Part shown: one piece after another, positions 12,640 through 23,937 of the stretch
Layout of the letters: each line of letters starts with the position of its first letter
How positions within the stretch are numbered: position 1 is the stretch's first letter
Origin: Cyathus striatus
Lineage: Eukaryota; Basidiomycota; Agaricomycetes; Agaricales; Nidulariaceae
Length of the DNA stretch: 64,000 bases
Assembly: GCA_025738555.1 (NCBI GenBank)
Contig: JAOVFP010000006.1
Span: forward strand, 4,464,001-4,528,000
Direction of reading: 5' to 3'
The notes under the pieces: model-generated
The model's database searches: none
The model's input: the letters and a program-made list of their open reading frames with translations, nothing else
What the model was told of the DNA's origin: nothing
Made by a program: the position numbers and the translations under genes

Positions 12640-12880
12640 AAGTTGCACTGTGCATGAAAAACATATGATACATCTCAAAAACATGACAAATGCACTAAAG
12701 CATGGCAAACACGTTAAAGCGTGACAAATATGATGCGTGGGAAATGCGTGACAAATGTGACGCACGTGAAAGCGTGATGCAAGGGATATATATGAAGCAT
12801 GGGAATGATGTGACAAATGTAAAGTGCAGGAAATATGGAGATTGGTGTGACAAATGACCAAGTCTGAACAGAGGTACAAG
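12640..12880. repeat. Cluster of GCGTGACAAATGTGA-type repeats
   Basis: Units such as GCGTGACAAATATGA and GCGTGACAAATGTGACGCA recur. This is another member of the TGTGACA/TGTCACA motif family. The antisense open frames here are repeat artefacts. Confidence 0.55.
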
Positions 12881-13199
12881 AAACTTGGTCAAATTTTGCA
12901 AGTGCTCACTTCACTTGTGAGCTTAAATTTGAACAGATTTGGGTTTTGTCATGCATCACACAGGTCATTGAACACAAGGTCCAACTGAACATGGCTGTCA
13001 TGCAAAATCTCATGAACAGTTGGTCATAATGGTACAGTACACCAGAACATGCCTAAAGCATTTCCCCTGGATGGAGCACTCATACAAACTTTCCACAACT
13101 AACATTGCACCTTAAGCTGGCAACCTACCTAGCAATCTGCTAAGTAGTAGCCAGTAAGCTCCACAAAAAACAAAATAAGTGACAACACCCATGTTCATC

Positions 13200-13570
13200 A
13201 CATCTGATCCCTTCTTCCAATCACTTCTTCCTTTCTCCTCTGTCTCCTTCATTCCCCCCTGCACCTGCACTTCTCAATTTCTCAGGGGGTAACATTCACC
13301 CCCTTCATTCTTGTCTCTTGGCCTTTTTTCCTCACTTCTTCATTCCTTCCACTCTTTACTACTCATTATAGTGTCATGGTAACAATTAACTCCCAGGAAT
13401 CATAGGCTGTAATGTGGGAATGCACCTCTGGAACAGATACAATGCACAATGAAGCTCCTAGGTCATCATAGGCATCATAGGCTGTAACATGCAATACACC
13501 TGTGTGACAGATACACAGGTATGACACCAAATGAAACTACTAAGTCCTGGTGAGATATGAGTGCAGGTGG
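13200..13570. repeat. Dispersed repeat with pyrimidine-rich left part, copy 2
   Basis: CT-rich sequence is followed by ACTCCCAGGAATCATAGGC, with a further internal copy of CATCATAGGCTGTAACATGC near 13465. It is related to 7790-8110. Confidence 0.45.
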
Positions 13571-13614
13571 GAGAGGCTCTTTGTGGTAAACAGTGAAGAG
13601 TAGTGCAAGTTTGC

Positions 13615-14115
13615 AGTACTTTACACTCCCCCCCCCCCCCTCTGGCTGGACTCCAGGTGGACCTAATATAGTCTGGATAGTCCAGATGGACTCAGCTGAA
13701 CAAGCAATTGTCCAGGTGGAGTCCTGATGGAATGAATATTATCCTGGTGTCATCCTGTTGGAGTATACAGAGTCTTGATGAAGTCCTGATGGACTTTGTA
13801 TTTCCTGTTGGGTCCTGATATCTTAGGTGTGTTCTTAGATAAGGGTCCAGGACTCCGCTGAGTCCTGATGGACTTTGTATTTTCTGTTGGGTCCTGATAT
13901 CTTAGGTGTGTTCTTAGGTAAAGGTCCTAATGAAGTCCTGATGAACTTTGTATTTTCTGTTGGGTCCTAATATTTTAGGTGTGTTCTTAGGTAAGGGTCC
14001 AGGACTCCAGGTGGACTCCAGATGGACTTCACAAGGAATTAGGTGTATTGTGTTGAGTATAACAATAATATATTATTATAAGTAAGGGTTCAGGATTCCA
14101 GGTGAATTCCAGGTG
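13615..14115. repeat. AGTCCAGGTGGACT repeat block with a 75-79 bp sub-repeat
   Basis: The block starts with TTTACACTCCCCC (13620), a terminus shared with elements at 16.9 and 23.4 kb. Inside, GATGGACTTTGTATTT and TTGGGTCCTGATATCTTAGG recur at about 13788, 13867 and 13942. The short unit TCCAGGTGGACT is repeated around them. Confidence 0.6.
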
Positions 14116-14389
14116 GACTTAACAAGGAATGTAGATGTTTTAACACATTTATATTATGTGGCTAAGCACTTGCACTTACTATTACATCTGAGGAATATTA
14201 TTACTACTAGATTTTAGACAGATATTAGAGACCTTTACTCTTTACTATTACTACTTGGTTGTCATGCTGACATGATGTGACTAAGTACTTCCATTATTAC
14301 TACACTTAGGGGGTATTATTATTATAATCATTAATATTACTATTACCTATTACATTTTTCACACTATATATAAAAATATTACATAGAAA

Positions 14390-16511
14390 TTATATTTCAG
14401 CACCATCATCAAGTTCTAGATCTTCACTAATAATGCTAAAATTTTGACTGTTCTGCTGTTTTATTACATGTTGAGTATGATGAAAGATCATAGAATGTAT
14501 GAACCAATTAAAGTTACTTGGAGTCATGTGTTTCATTATAGATTCAAATCCACCAAGCCATGAATTCAGCTGTTCACAAGCTTGTGTATTGAATGCTCAT
14601 TTGTGATATATTTCACCATTTCTATCTTGTGCTGTGTAAACAAGATTTGGTGCAGAACCATCTTGAGGTGCAGGATTACACCACTTCCTACAAAGGTAAT
14701 CATCTGAGCGATGATTTGTATAGTGATACCCATCCACTACAAAGTGACTACCTTTAAACCAATATACCCAACTTCCATTTGCAACTGCTGTTCTAAGAAC
14801 CTTACATGCCTTGTCAATACATATATAATCTGGTTTTGATTCTTCATTAGGAAAAACATCTTCTAAGAACTTAAGTATATTGGTTGCTGACTCTGACTTC
14901 ACAAACTTTGTCCATGCAATTACAGCACCACATGGAGCACATATTGTCTCTACACAATAATAGTGAGAGGCACTAAAATAATGATTTCTGTTTGAAATAT
15001 CATTATCTGACTCATTATGGGGCTGCTGAACATGTCTTCTGGTTTTATTCCAAGGTAGATTTTCAGCTGGTTTACAAAGCATTCTTCATGCACCATTTAA
15101 GTAGTCTGAACTATGTTCTAAGTTATATTTATGCCACATTTCCTGGTGCTCATTGCAAGCTTGTGTATTATCTATCTTTTGATTTGGACAGTTACAGACA
15201 TGGCATCTTGCTCCAAATTCCTGGTTATGAACATCACAAAACACACCTCCTCTATGGCTTACAAGTGTATTAGAACAATTGTCATATGCACAGTGCTTAA
15301 AATATATATTAGTATAATATTATTTATATTTGGTTGTGCATTACCTGTGGTCCCATAACAATCCTATCAATTACTACCATTTTAACTGTTGCACTGTCAT
15401 CTGGTAGTGAGTCTTGAGTTTCTCTGTAAGGCTGTGTACACTCTGAGCAACTGTGACCATGTGATGCACATATATTTCCATTTTCACCCAACTTTGAAAA
15501 TGCTTCTTCTGTTAATCCAGTAATTGAAAGTCCATCAAGACCAATAAAATTAACACCAGATGGTGTAGCAACCATGCATATTGATTCACATATAAAAGCC
15601 TGCCAGACTTGTCTGCAACTTATTTCCTTTCCATTTCCAAAACTATTGTTCCAATATTCAGTATAGGCTGCAGCAGGTGCATGAAAACTATATATACCAT
15701 TCAGAACACTTTGGGAAAATGCTCTATCTACCCATAACTTTTGTCCTACTTTCAAATATTTAGCAGAGTTTAAATGAACCTTGTAATATCCCTGTGTTTC
15801 ATCATGGGCACATTCATGCTCTGCAGAATATAATGTTTTACATATTTTACAAACACCTGATACCACATAAGCATATTCAAATATTTTTGAGCCTTTAATT
15901 AATGTTGCTGTAGGTATATCTCTAATTTTAGTATGCACACATAATGCCCATCCTTTACAACTCAGTGTCTCACACTCTGCAGTTATAGGACATATTATAT
16001 GAACAGGATCAATACTGGCATGTGATACAGGTTTCAGTTGTCCTTCAAAAACTTTTCTCTCCTTGTTGAAGGGATACAACTTCAGAAGCCTTGCCATTTT
16101 GTCTAGTTTAAGGCTCAACAAAATAGATCTACCCATTTCAGTTGTGTACTCAGTAATTTCATCATCTTCAAAGAGATCATCTTCATCCTTGCCAATTTTA
16201 TCCTGGATAGCTCTAGCAAGTAACCTAATCCATGCAGTTGCATCAACATTTTTTTCTCACTTTAACTTTGCATTCTGCTGTCTTGCATGCAGACTTAAAA
16301 GATCAACATTATCAATTATAGAGAACAATATGAGTAATGTGGCAGAAAGTGTGATATTGGAGCCAAAATTTGAGAGAATAAATTCACTGAATACATCAAA
16401 TGGGATGTTAGGAAATGGTTGTTCTTTTGCTGCAATTACTGGTTGAATAAAAATAAATAGAGCCAATATTGCACTTGGAAACCATTGAAATATCCAGATT
16501 ATTAATAGCTA
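14390..16511 (-). pseudogene. CxC5/CxC6 cysteine-cluster gene of a KDZ-type element, with three in-frame TGA codons
   Basis: Minus-strand coding segments read through 16511-15345, a 49-bp intron (15344-15296), then 15295-14390. Recognisable parts are KYLKVGQKLWVDRAF and SVLNGIYSFHAPAAAYTEYW (CxC5-like), then HCAYDNC...FCDVH...C-x-C (CxC6-like), then CVETICAPCGAVIAWTKF and HFVVDGYHYTNH followed by NTQACEQLNSWLGGFES. The family is known to travel with KDZ (Kyakuja-Dileera-Zisupton) transposons of basidiomycetes; its molecular role is not established. Three TGA codons interrupt an otherwise continuous frame, at 16257-16259, 15086-15088 and 14597-14599. The sequence on both sides of each stays in frame, and the residue expected from memory of the family is arginine, at least for the last two. 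The frame ends with TAA at 14390. The 5' end is uncertain: an acceptor-like TTCTAG precedes 16511, so an upstream exon is likely. The gene is inactive as it stands. Confidence 0.75.
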
Positions 16512-16870
16512 GAATAAAATATGTTGAGTAATTTCTGGCATTAATATAGCCCATATCCAAGTTATACACCACAGATATATCTTAAGAGTAGCAGTCCAAC
16601 TGAAAATTTACATTGTAAACTAATACAATTTGAATTCAACATACTTACTTTCACTTAGACTTCTCCTTTCTCTCACTAGTGCCCTCATCTTTATCTCCCT
16701 TCTCCTCCTTGCTCTTACCTTACCCTTTCCCTTCCTTTTCTCCACCTTTTCCTTAAGCCACTTTTTCAAGTCCAAAAATGTATAGTGGTCACTCTCAAAG
16801 CTCCAAAGATCCAAGTTGGTTGGACTCTCCTCATCTCCAGCTAACCATGCCTGCATTGCTGGGAAATTTG

Positions 16871-18714
16871 CAATTTTGTCAGTAATTTACACTCCCCCAA
16901 GAGGTCTGTACGGATCTGTACGGATCCGCACGGAATCCGAAAATTCCGTACGGATCCGTACAGACCTGTACAGACCTGTATAGATACCATACAGAATTTA
17001 TATAGTAGCTATTATTATTATTAGAGGTGATTATTCTATATGGATTCTGTGTGGATTTATGCATTGCTGCCTTGTCACACATGTCAAGTGTAACCCTAGG
17101 TGAAAAGTGTCACACTATACAAAATCCATGATACACTCAATATATAGTATCATTCTCAATGCATAGTATTACACTTAATACATAGTATTATGCTTAATGT
17201 ATAGTGTCACACTCAACACTTAGTGTCACGCTTAATGCAGAGTGTCACACTCAATACTTAGTGTCATGCTTAATGTATAGTGTTATGTTTAATGTATAGT
17301 GTCACACTTAATGCATAGTGTCATGCTTAATGCATAGTGTCATGCTTAATGCATACTGTCACACTCAACACTTAGTGTCACACTCAACATTTAGTGTCAC
17401 GCTCTTAGTGTCACGCTTCGTCACACTCAACGCTTAGTGTCACACTCAACGCTTAGTGTCACACTCAACGCTTAGTGTCACACTCAACACTTAGTGTCAC
17501 ACTCAACGCTTAGTGTCACACTCAATGCATAGTGTCACACTCAACACTTAGTGTCACACTCAACACTTAGTGTCACACTCAACGCTTAGTGTCACAGTCA
17601 ATGTTTAGTGTCACAGTCAATGTTTAGTATCACACTCAACACTTAGTGTCACGCTTAGTCACACTCAACACCTAGTGTCACATTTAATGTATAGTGTCAC
17701 ACTCAACACCTAGTGTCACACTTATAGTGGCACATTTAACATATAGTGTCACACTCAACACCTAGTATCACACTTATAGTGTCACATTTAACATATAGTG
17801 TCACACTCAACACTTAGTATCACACTCAACACCTAGTGTCACGCTTATAGTGTCACATTTAACATATAGTATCACACTCAACACCTAGTATCACGCTTAT
17901 AGTGTCACATTTAACATATAGTGTCACACTCAACACTTAGTATCACACTCAACACCTAGTGTCACGCTTATAGTGTCACATTTAATGTATAGTGTCACAC
18001 TCAACACCTAGTGTCACGCTTATAGTGTCACATTTAACATATAGTGTCACACTCAACACTTAGTATCACACTCAACACCTAGTGTCACGCTTATAGTGTC
18101 ACATTTAATGTATAGTGTCACACTCAACACCTAGTATCACGCTTATAGTGTCACATTTAATGTATAGTGTCACACTCAACACCTAGTATCACGCATATAG
18201 TGTCACATTTAACATATAGTGTCACACTCAACACTTAGTATCACACTCAACACCTGGTATCACACTTATAGTGTCACATTTAACATATAGTGTCACACTC
18301 AACACTTAGTGTCACACTCAACACTTAGTATCACACTCAACACCTAGTATCACACTTATAGTGTCACATTTAACGTATAGTATCACACTCAACACCTAGT
18401 GTCACGCTTATAGTGTCACATTTAATGTATAATGTCACACTCAACACCTAGTGTCATGCTTAATGCAGAGTGTCACATGCAAGGAAATAAGTATAATAAA
18501 ATTCTGTACAGAATCTGTACAGAATTTTCAGGTCTGTAATGCGGAATTCCGAGGAATTCTGCATAATCCGTACAGAATTTTCGGAATCTGTGCGGAATCT
18601 GTACAGACCCAAAAAAACCCCTGCCAAAATGAAAAAAATCTGTGCAGATTCCGCACGGATTCCGCGTGGATCCGTACAGAACACATGGCTAAGTGTAAAG
18701 AGCTCAATTTTGTC
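16871..18714. mobile_element. Terminal-inverted-repeat element inserted in a gene, with 10-bp target duplication
   Basis: CAATTTTGTC occurs directly at both edges (16871-16880 and 18705-18714) and acts as the target-site duplication. Inside it, the left end AGTAATTTACACTCCCCC and the reverse complement of the right end, AGCTCTTTACACTTAGCC, form imperfect inverted termini; both are followed by TCTGTACGGATC. Subterminal GTACGG/GTACAGA units fill 16905-17000 and 18500-18690. The core is a long GTGTCAC array. Removing the element and one target copy restores an open frame on the minus strand (see the interrupted gene). No transposase is encoded, so it is non-autonomous. A 10-bp duplication would suit a Mutator-like element, but the superfamily is not certain. 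Confidence 0.8.
17080..18480. repeat. GTGTCACACTCAAC / CTTAGTGTCACAC array
   Basis: Hundreds of bases consist of units of about 20 bp such as TAGTGTCACACTCAACACT, with a higher-order alternation of CTTATAGTGTCACATTTAAC in the right half (roughly 60-100 bp). It forms the body of the inserted TIR element. No gene. Confidence 0.9.
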
Positions 18715-20979
18715 AAAATTTGAGTAGTTATCATACCAAGCTGAAGCTGAAATGAAGACTGAAATGATTTCTTTTTTAGTTGCCTTAGCAACTGGCCAAG
18801 TCCTATTCTTTTCCATCACATTATGCTCAGAAATTGCCTCTATACAGGCAATATATTTCTGATAAGCAACTTGAAGTCCAGGTGAGGTGCTTTCAACAAT
18901 AAGCCAGGGAATCTTTAGAACAGCTATGAGCTCCTTAGTACATTGCTCTGAGATTCCACTCCTTTGAACCAGAGAAGGGGTGTAAGAGCAAGACACAGCA
19001 TGAGAACTAGCTGCTGAGCTCCCAGCTGACTTAGACCAAATAAAACTTATCTCATTGTTGACAGGAGGGGTTGCATTTGGCTTAAATCCAGACTATAAAA
19101 TAACACAGCATAAGTAAATTGTACAAGAATAAGAGAATGAAATATATAGTTACACTCAGTACTGGCAAAATAAGTTCACCATCAATCTTAAGCCAGTTGA
19201 TTTCCTCATCTTCCATAACAGCAGTTTCAAAACTTCCAAGAAGGTTCCAGGCTTTGCTTTCATAAACAAATAAACAGTGATCAGCAGCTTAAATGATATT
19301 AGCATTTGAATAAACTATAAAAGAAAACATACCAAAGAAATGTTCAGCTTTTGCTTTGAGTTTTTTCAAGATTGGTGCAATAGTTAAAGTATGATTATGT
19401 TTCAATGAAAATGATGCTACTCCAGGTACCACAATGGTACCTGGATCTGCATCAGATACATACAGCCAAACTCATCCCTTGACTGGACCAACTGTAGTGC
19501 TTTCAACAGCACTACTGAAGTCAGCAGCATTCAAGCGATTCACGAATGCATTTCCTCTAAGAATACCACCTACTTAGAGTTATTACATATATATTTATAC
19601 AAAAGATAGGTTTACCTTCACTTCTTGAAGAACCTTTGGGACTAATCATAGCTATATCCAGGGTGTCTACTGTACCCAGTTTACTGGTGGTATGAGGTGG
19701 ACTGACTGGTGGGCTAGTCATGACAATGTCTACCATATAATTGTAAGTTTTGGCAATATTTAGAAATGAGTAGTATATACCATCTTTATTCTGACTATTA
19801 TTATTTCCATCTGCAAAGAATAATAAATTTATATAAATATAAGTATTACCAAATTGTCCATACCTTTATCCTTACTATCTTCTGTATGTTTTTCTTTACT
19901 AATATCACCCCCTTTCAAGATGTTAGCTATAGTAATATAGATAAGATGTATTACTTACCATCACTGCTATCCAATTTGTCTTTATCACCAACACTTGATT
20001 CATTACCTGAATCTTCTTTATTTTCTGCAATATAAGTGTTAGTAAAAATATATATAAGAGCTATCAATTGCAAACCTTTGCTTTTACTTTCATTATTGGC
20101 TTCAGATCCATTGGATTCACTTTCTTCTTCAACTGTAGAAGATATAAGTATTTAGATACACATTTTTTGGAATATTTTCTTACCTTTTTCCATGTCTGAA
20201 TGATGCTTATGAGAAACAGTGAAGGCTGGAGCTGCTGGTTGAGGTACATTAAGGGGTGGACCTCGCTTTGGAGGAGCAACAGGAAGGCCACTCTCCTCCA
20301 GTACCCTTTCAGCACTAAGTATTAAATATATTATCAGTACATAAATATTGTATAAATACATATAATACATACACAGTAAGATCAGGAATACCCTCTGCAT
20401 CTGCAGCAGCATCCTCAGCTGCTTTCTTTTCTGAAGTTTTCCTACAAAATTATTAGTGAGGCAGTGGAAGAAAGATCTGAAACTATACCGAGTTTTTTGC
20501 CTTTTTTGCCTTTTATGATCTTTTTAACCTGTTTTTCCTGCACATTTTCAGCCTCCTCTTCATCTGAGATGGGTATATTGGCCTTCTTTGTTGGTGGCTG
20601 AGCTGTGAGATCAGCAGCAGAAGTACCACACTTGGGAGTCTCAGTGTGAGTCTCATGTGTAGCTAATGGTGGTGCAGATTCAGTAGGAAGGATACTGGAA
20701 GCCTGAGTGGTAGCAGAGCAAGTAGAGCAATGAGCCATTGTGTGGAAATGTGTTAGAATGCTTTGAAATGGTGAGATGGTGGTGGTTGAGAAGAAAGAGA
20801 TGGGGATTGATGCATAGCAATGACTTGGAAGGTGCACAGCACACACATGATCAAAAGACTAAAAATATGTGGCCTTTTATAGGCTATACTAGACACAGAT
20901 AAATATATATTGTATTTGATTGGCTACAGAACATGATTATGTAATCTACTTGGTCTTCCTCTTCCCCAAAACACAGCCT

Positions 20980-22500
20980 CAAGGCAGGACAGCACAGGGG
21001 AAGGAGGTGGGGGGTGGAGACGGTGCAGGAGGAGGAGGCAAGAGGGTAGAGATGAGGGGGAGGAGACAAGGGGGAGACAACAAGGAGGAGATGATGCCTA
21101 TGCTCATCACTTGTGAGATGGCACATGGGAAGGAAACAAGGGGGAGGAGATGAGGGGGAGGAGACAAGTGGAAGATGACAAGGGGGAGACAATGCCTACA
21201 CTCATCACTTGCAAGATGGTGCATGGGGAGGAGACAAGGGGAAGATGACAAGGGGGAGACAATGCCTACACCCATCACTTGTGAGACAGAACAGGGGGAG
21301 ACAAGGGGGCGATGAGGGGGAGACAATGCCTACACTCATCACTTGCGAGATGGCACATGAGGAGGAGATGAGGGGAGATGAGGGGGAGATGAGGGGGGGG
21401 AGACAATACCTACACCTGTCACTTGCAAGATGGCACAGGGGGAGGAGACGAGGGGGAGACAATGCCTATGCTTGTCACTTGCTAGATGGTGCAGGGGGAG
21501 GAGGTGAGGAGGAGACGAGGGGGGGAGATGACTGACACCTGCACTCACCACTTGCAAGACAGTGCAGGGGGAGGAGGTGAGGGGGTGGAGATCCTCGTCA
21601 CTTGTGAGACAAGGTGGTGGGAGAAGGTGGGGGGCATGCACTTGTCATATGCAAGATGAAGTGCAGGGGATGGCCACTCATCCTTGTCATTTGCGAGATG
21701 AGGTGGTGGGAGGAGGTGGGGGCATGTGCTCGTCATTTGTGAGACGAAGTGCAGGGGACAGCTGCTCATCCTCGTCATTTGCAAGACGAGGTGGTGGGAG
21801 GAGGTAGGGGGCATGTGCTCATCATTTGCAAGATGAAGTGCAGGGGACAACTGCTCATCCTCATCATTTGCAAGACAAGGTGGTGGGAGGAGGTGTGGGG
21901 CATGTGCTCATCATTTGCAAGATGAAGCACAGGGGAGGAGGAGGGGGACAGCCACTTGTCCTCATCACTTGTGAGACAAGGCAGTGGGAGGAGGAAGGGG
22001 ACATGTGCTTGTTGTTTGTGAGATGAGGCACAGGGGAGGAAGAGAGGGGATGGCTGCTTGTCCTCGTCACTTGCAAGACAAGGCAGTGGGAGGAGGAAGG
22101 GGATGTGCACTTGTCATTTGTGAGACAAGGCACAGGGGAGGAAGAGGGGGGACGGCTGCTTGTCCTTGTCACTTGTGAGATGAGCAGTGGGAGGAGGAAG
22201 GGGACATGCACTCATCATTTGCAAGACAAGGTGCAGGGGAGGAGCCAAGGGGGTGAAGATAGCATATGCGCTTGTCACTTGTGAGACAGTGCAGGTGAAG
22301 GAGGTGAGGGGGAAGACAAGGGGTGGAGGCAGCATGTGCTTGTCACTTGCAAGACAGCACATGGGAAAGAGCTGAGGGGGTGGATATGACATATGCACAT
22401 CACTTGCAAGACAGTGCAGGAGGGGGAAGCAATAGGGTGGAGACAATGCATGCACTCGCCACTTGTGAGATGGCGCAGGCAAAGGAAGCAAAGATGAGAC
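20980..22500. repeat. GC-rich, purine-strand minisatellite
   Basis: The plus strand is rich in GGGGGAGGAGACAAGG and carries TCATCACTTGCAAGATGG-type boxes. From about 21600 to 22200 the spacing of GTGCAGGGGA is 88-90 bp, made of two related halves; the left part has 60-70 bp units. All long open frames here, on both strands and in several frames, are repeat translations (Pro/His/Ser-rich or Gly/Glu-rich) and are not genes. Confidence 0.85.
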
Positions 22501-22599
22501 AAAAAAAACATGCCTGTAGCCTGTATGCATTCTCACATGCATGACCTTCACATCGAGCTGCACCTATTATCAATCTTGTAATCGATTTGTCACCTGCCA

Positions 22600-22805
22600 A
22601 AACAGATAGTTTGAGGCGACAATGTGGGACCGTAGCATGGGCTTGAGGTGATGACATGAGACCATGAGTGGGCTTGAGGTGACGACAAAGTGGGAATGTT
22701 GAGGCTGGTGCTAGGCAATGAAGAGGAAATGGCGAGGTGGGCTTGAGGCAACGATGTGGTAGCTTGAGTCGTTGACATGGGATGGTGAGGCGCTAATGTG
22801 GGAGA
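22600..22805. repeat. Short GGCTTGAGGTGACGACA-type repeats
   Basis: The motif GGCTTGAGG followed by TGA/CGA-GAC recurs about every 40-60 bp. No gene. Confidence 0.45.
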
Positions 22806-22892
22806 CAAAAAAATGCACTGGAAAAAGATGTACTGTATGAGGAAAGTGCAATATCACTGGTAGTTATGTAGCATGGTGAAAAAGATATAGTA

Positions 22893-22980
22893 AGGCCACT
22901 TGGTATAGTGGTATATTGTGCACTTTATTATTTCATATGATCTCTCTGTAGTGTGAGGGTTCAATTTGTGCTTGTTGCAA
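22893..22980 (+). other. tRNA-like sequence (possible SINE head or tRNA relic)
   Basis: TGGTATAGTGG at 22901 fits a pol III A box, and GGTTCAATTTG at 22959 is close to a B box. The 58-bp spacing is long for a tRNA without an intron, and I cannot fold a convincing acceptor stem, so a functional tRNA is not called. Confidence 0.25.
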
Positions 22981-23074
22981 AAATTTTATTCCATATTAAT
23001 AATACATACAACTAGTAATAGTAAGTAACTGAGCCAGTACATTAGTAAAGTAAATGTAGTCTGGTTCTGCCATA

Positions 23075-23368
23075 GGTCCAGCTGGAGTCCAGGTGAGTTC
23101 CGAAAGGATTTGGTCTGCCAGAATTCCTGCTGAACTGGCCAGACTCCCACTAATGAATGGATTCCAGCTGGACTCCTGGTGGACTCCAGGTGGACTTGAA
23201 CTGGACTGGACTTGAAAAAATTGGCAGGACTTGCAGCTAAAATGAGTCCAGCTGGAGTCTGCCTGGATTCCATGGGCTATCCAGAAAATCCTTGGAGTCT
23301 GTCTGGATAGTCTGTGGATTCCACAGAGTCCACCTGGAGTCCAGCCAGAATGGAGGGGGGAGTGTAAA
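23075..23368. repeat. AGTCCAGGTGGACT-type repeat block ending in GGGGGAGTGTAAA
   Basis: Many TCCAGCTGGAGTCC and CTCCAGGTGGACT units are packed here. The right edge GGGGGAGTGTAAA (23356-23368) is the inverse of the left edge of the 13.6-kb block, and the adjoining TCTGGCTGGACTCCAGG is identical in both. This marks one dispersed element family. Confidence 0.6.
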
Positions 23369-23661
23369 GACCTCCAAGTTTGGGTTACTGTTTGCAAAGG
23401 TTAATTTTTGTGCTACCTTCCCATTGTTACTTTCATTCTTTGTCCTGTTCATATCTCCTTACTATCCCTTCACTTCATTGTCCTCTCTCAATCCCTTTAT
23501 CCTTTATCTTTTCTTTCTTCCCCTTTCTCACATCTCTGTCTCCTCTATTTCCATTTGCACCATCACCTCCTTCCTGTCCTCCTCCTCCTTCACCTTCATG
23601 TTTCTTCCCCTTACACCATCTCTTATCTTATGTATTTGATTTAAACTACCCTTTTGTCTAT

Positions 23662-23930
23662 TTTAATAGTACCTAAATAAATTAGTACTTACCAAGGCAT
23701 GCAGGCAACTAAGACTTAGGTTCACACAATATGGAGTGGGGAATGGGGGAATAGATTCACTCTTATTGTACATACATGATTTTCATTGTAATTTTATACT
23801 AAGATATTTATCTACAATGTTCTATGAGAGTCTACAATTTACATTCTAAATTGTTCTTGTTCTCAGTGAACTCAGCATTCTCAAATGTACCTGGATATTT
23901 GTGCCACTTCTGGCTTGCACCAGCACAACA
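23662..23930 (-). repeat. 3' LTR of the copia element
   Basis: Read on the minus strand it starts TGTTGTGCTG directly after the polypurine tract at 23931-23942, and it matches 28390-28624 along its length (shared landmarks GCAAGCCAGAAGTGGCA and GGTAAGTACTA). It is about 35 bp longer than the other LTR because of small insertions. Confidence 0.8.
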
Positions 23931-23937
23931 CTCCCCC

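Larger units (their letters stand above)
16649..20738 (-). pseudogene. Multi-exon gene of unknown function, split by the TIR element and carrying an in-frame TGA
   Basis: A likely ATG lies at 20736-20738 (product starts MAHCSTCSATTQ). The acidic, Ser/Lys-rich N-terminal part is spread over short exons; five with clear GT-AG borders are 20076-20132 (57 bp), 19959-20024 (66), 19864-19926 (63), 19781-19810 (30) and 19616-19729 (114). All are multiples of three and phase 1. A proline-rich exon (VAPPKRGPPLNVPQPAAPAF) precedes them. The C-terminal part contains VSDADPGTIVVPGVASF, then IPWLIVESTSPGLQVAYQ and ISVFISASAWYDNYSNFDKI, and continues beyond the inserted element with NFPAMQAWLAGDEE, ending in a basic tail (VEKRKGKGKVRARRRR) before a GTAAGT donor at 16648. 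TGA at 19472-19474 breaks VKG/VWLYVSD. Exon 1 and exon 2 do not join in the expected frame with the splice sites I can see. It lies in the same orientation directly upstream of the CxC gene and probably belongs to the same element. Function unknown. Confidence 0.55.

Noticed and set aside
20880..22660. Many 60-150 codon open frames on both strands
   Set aside because: All are translations of the purine-rich minisatellite in different frames; no start context, splice pattern or recognisable domain.
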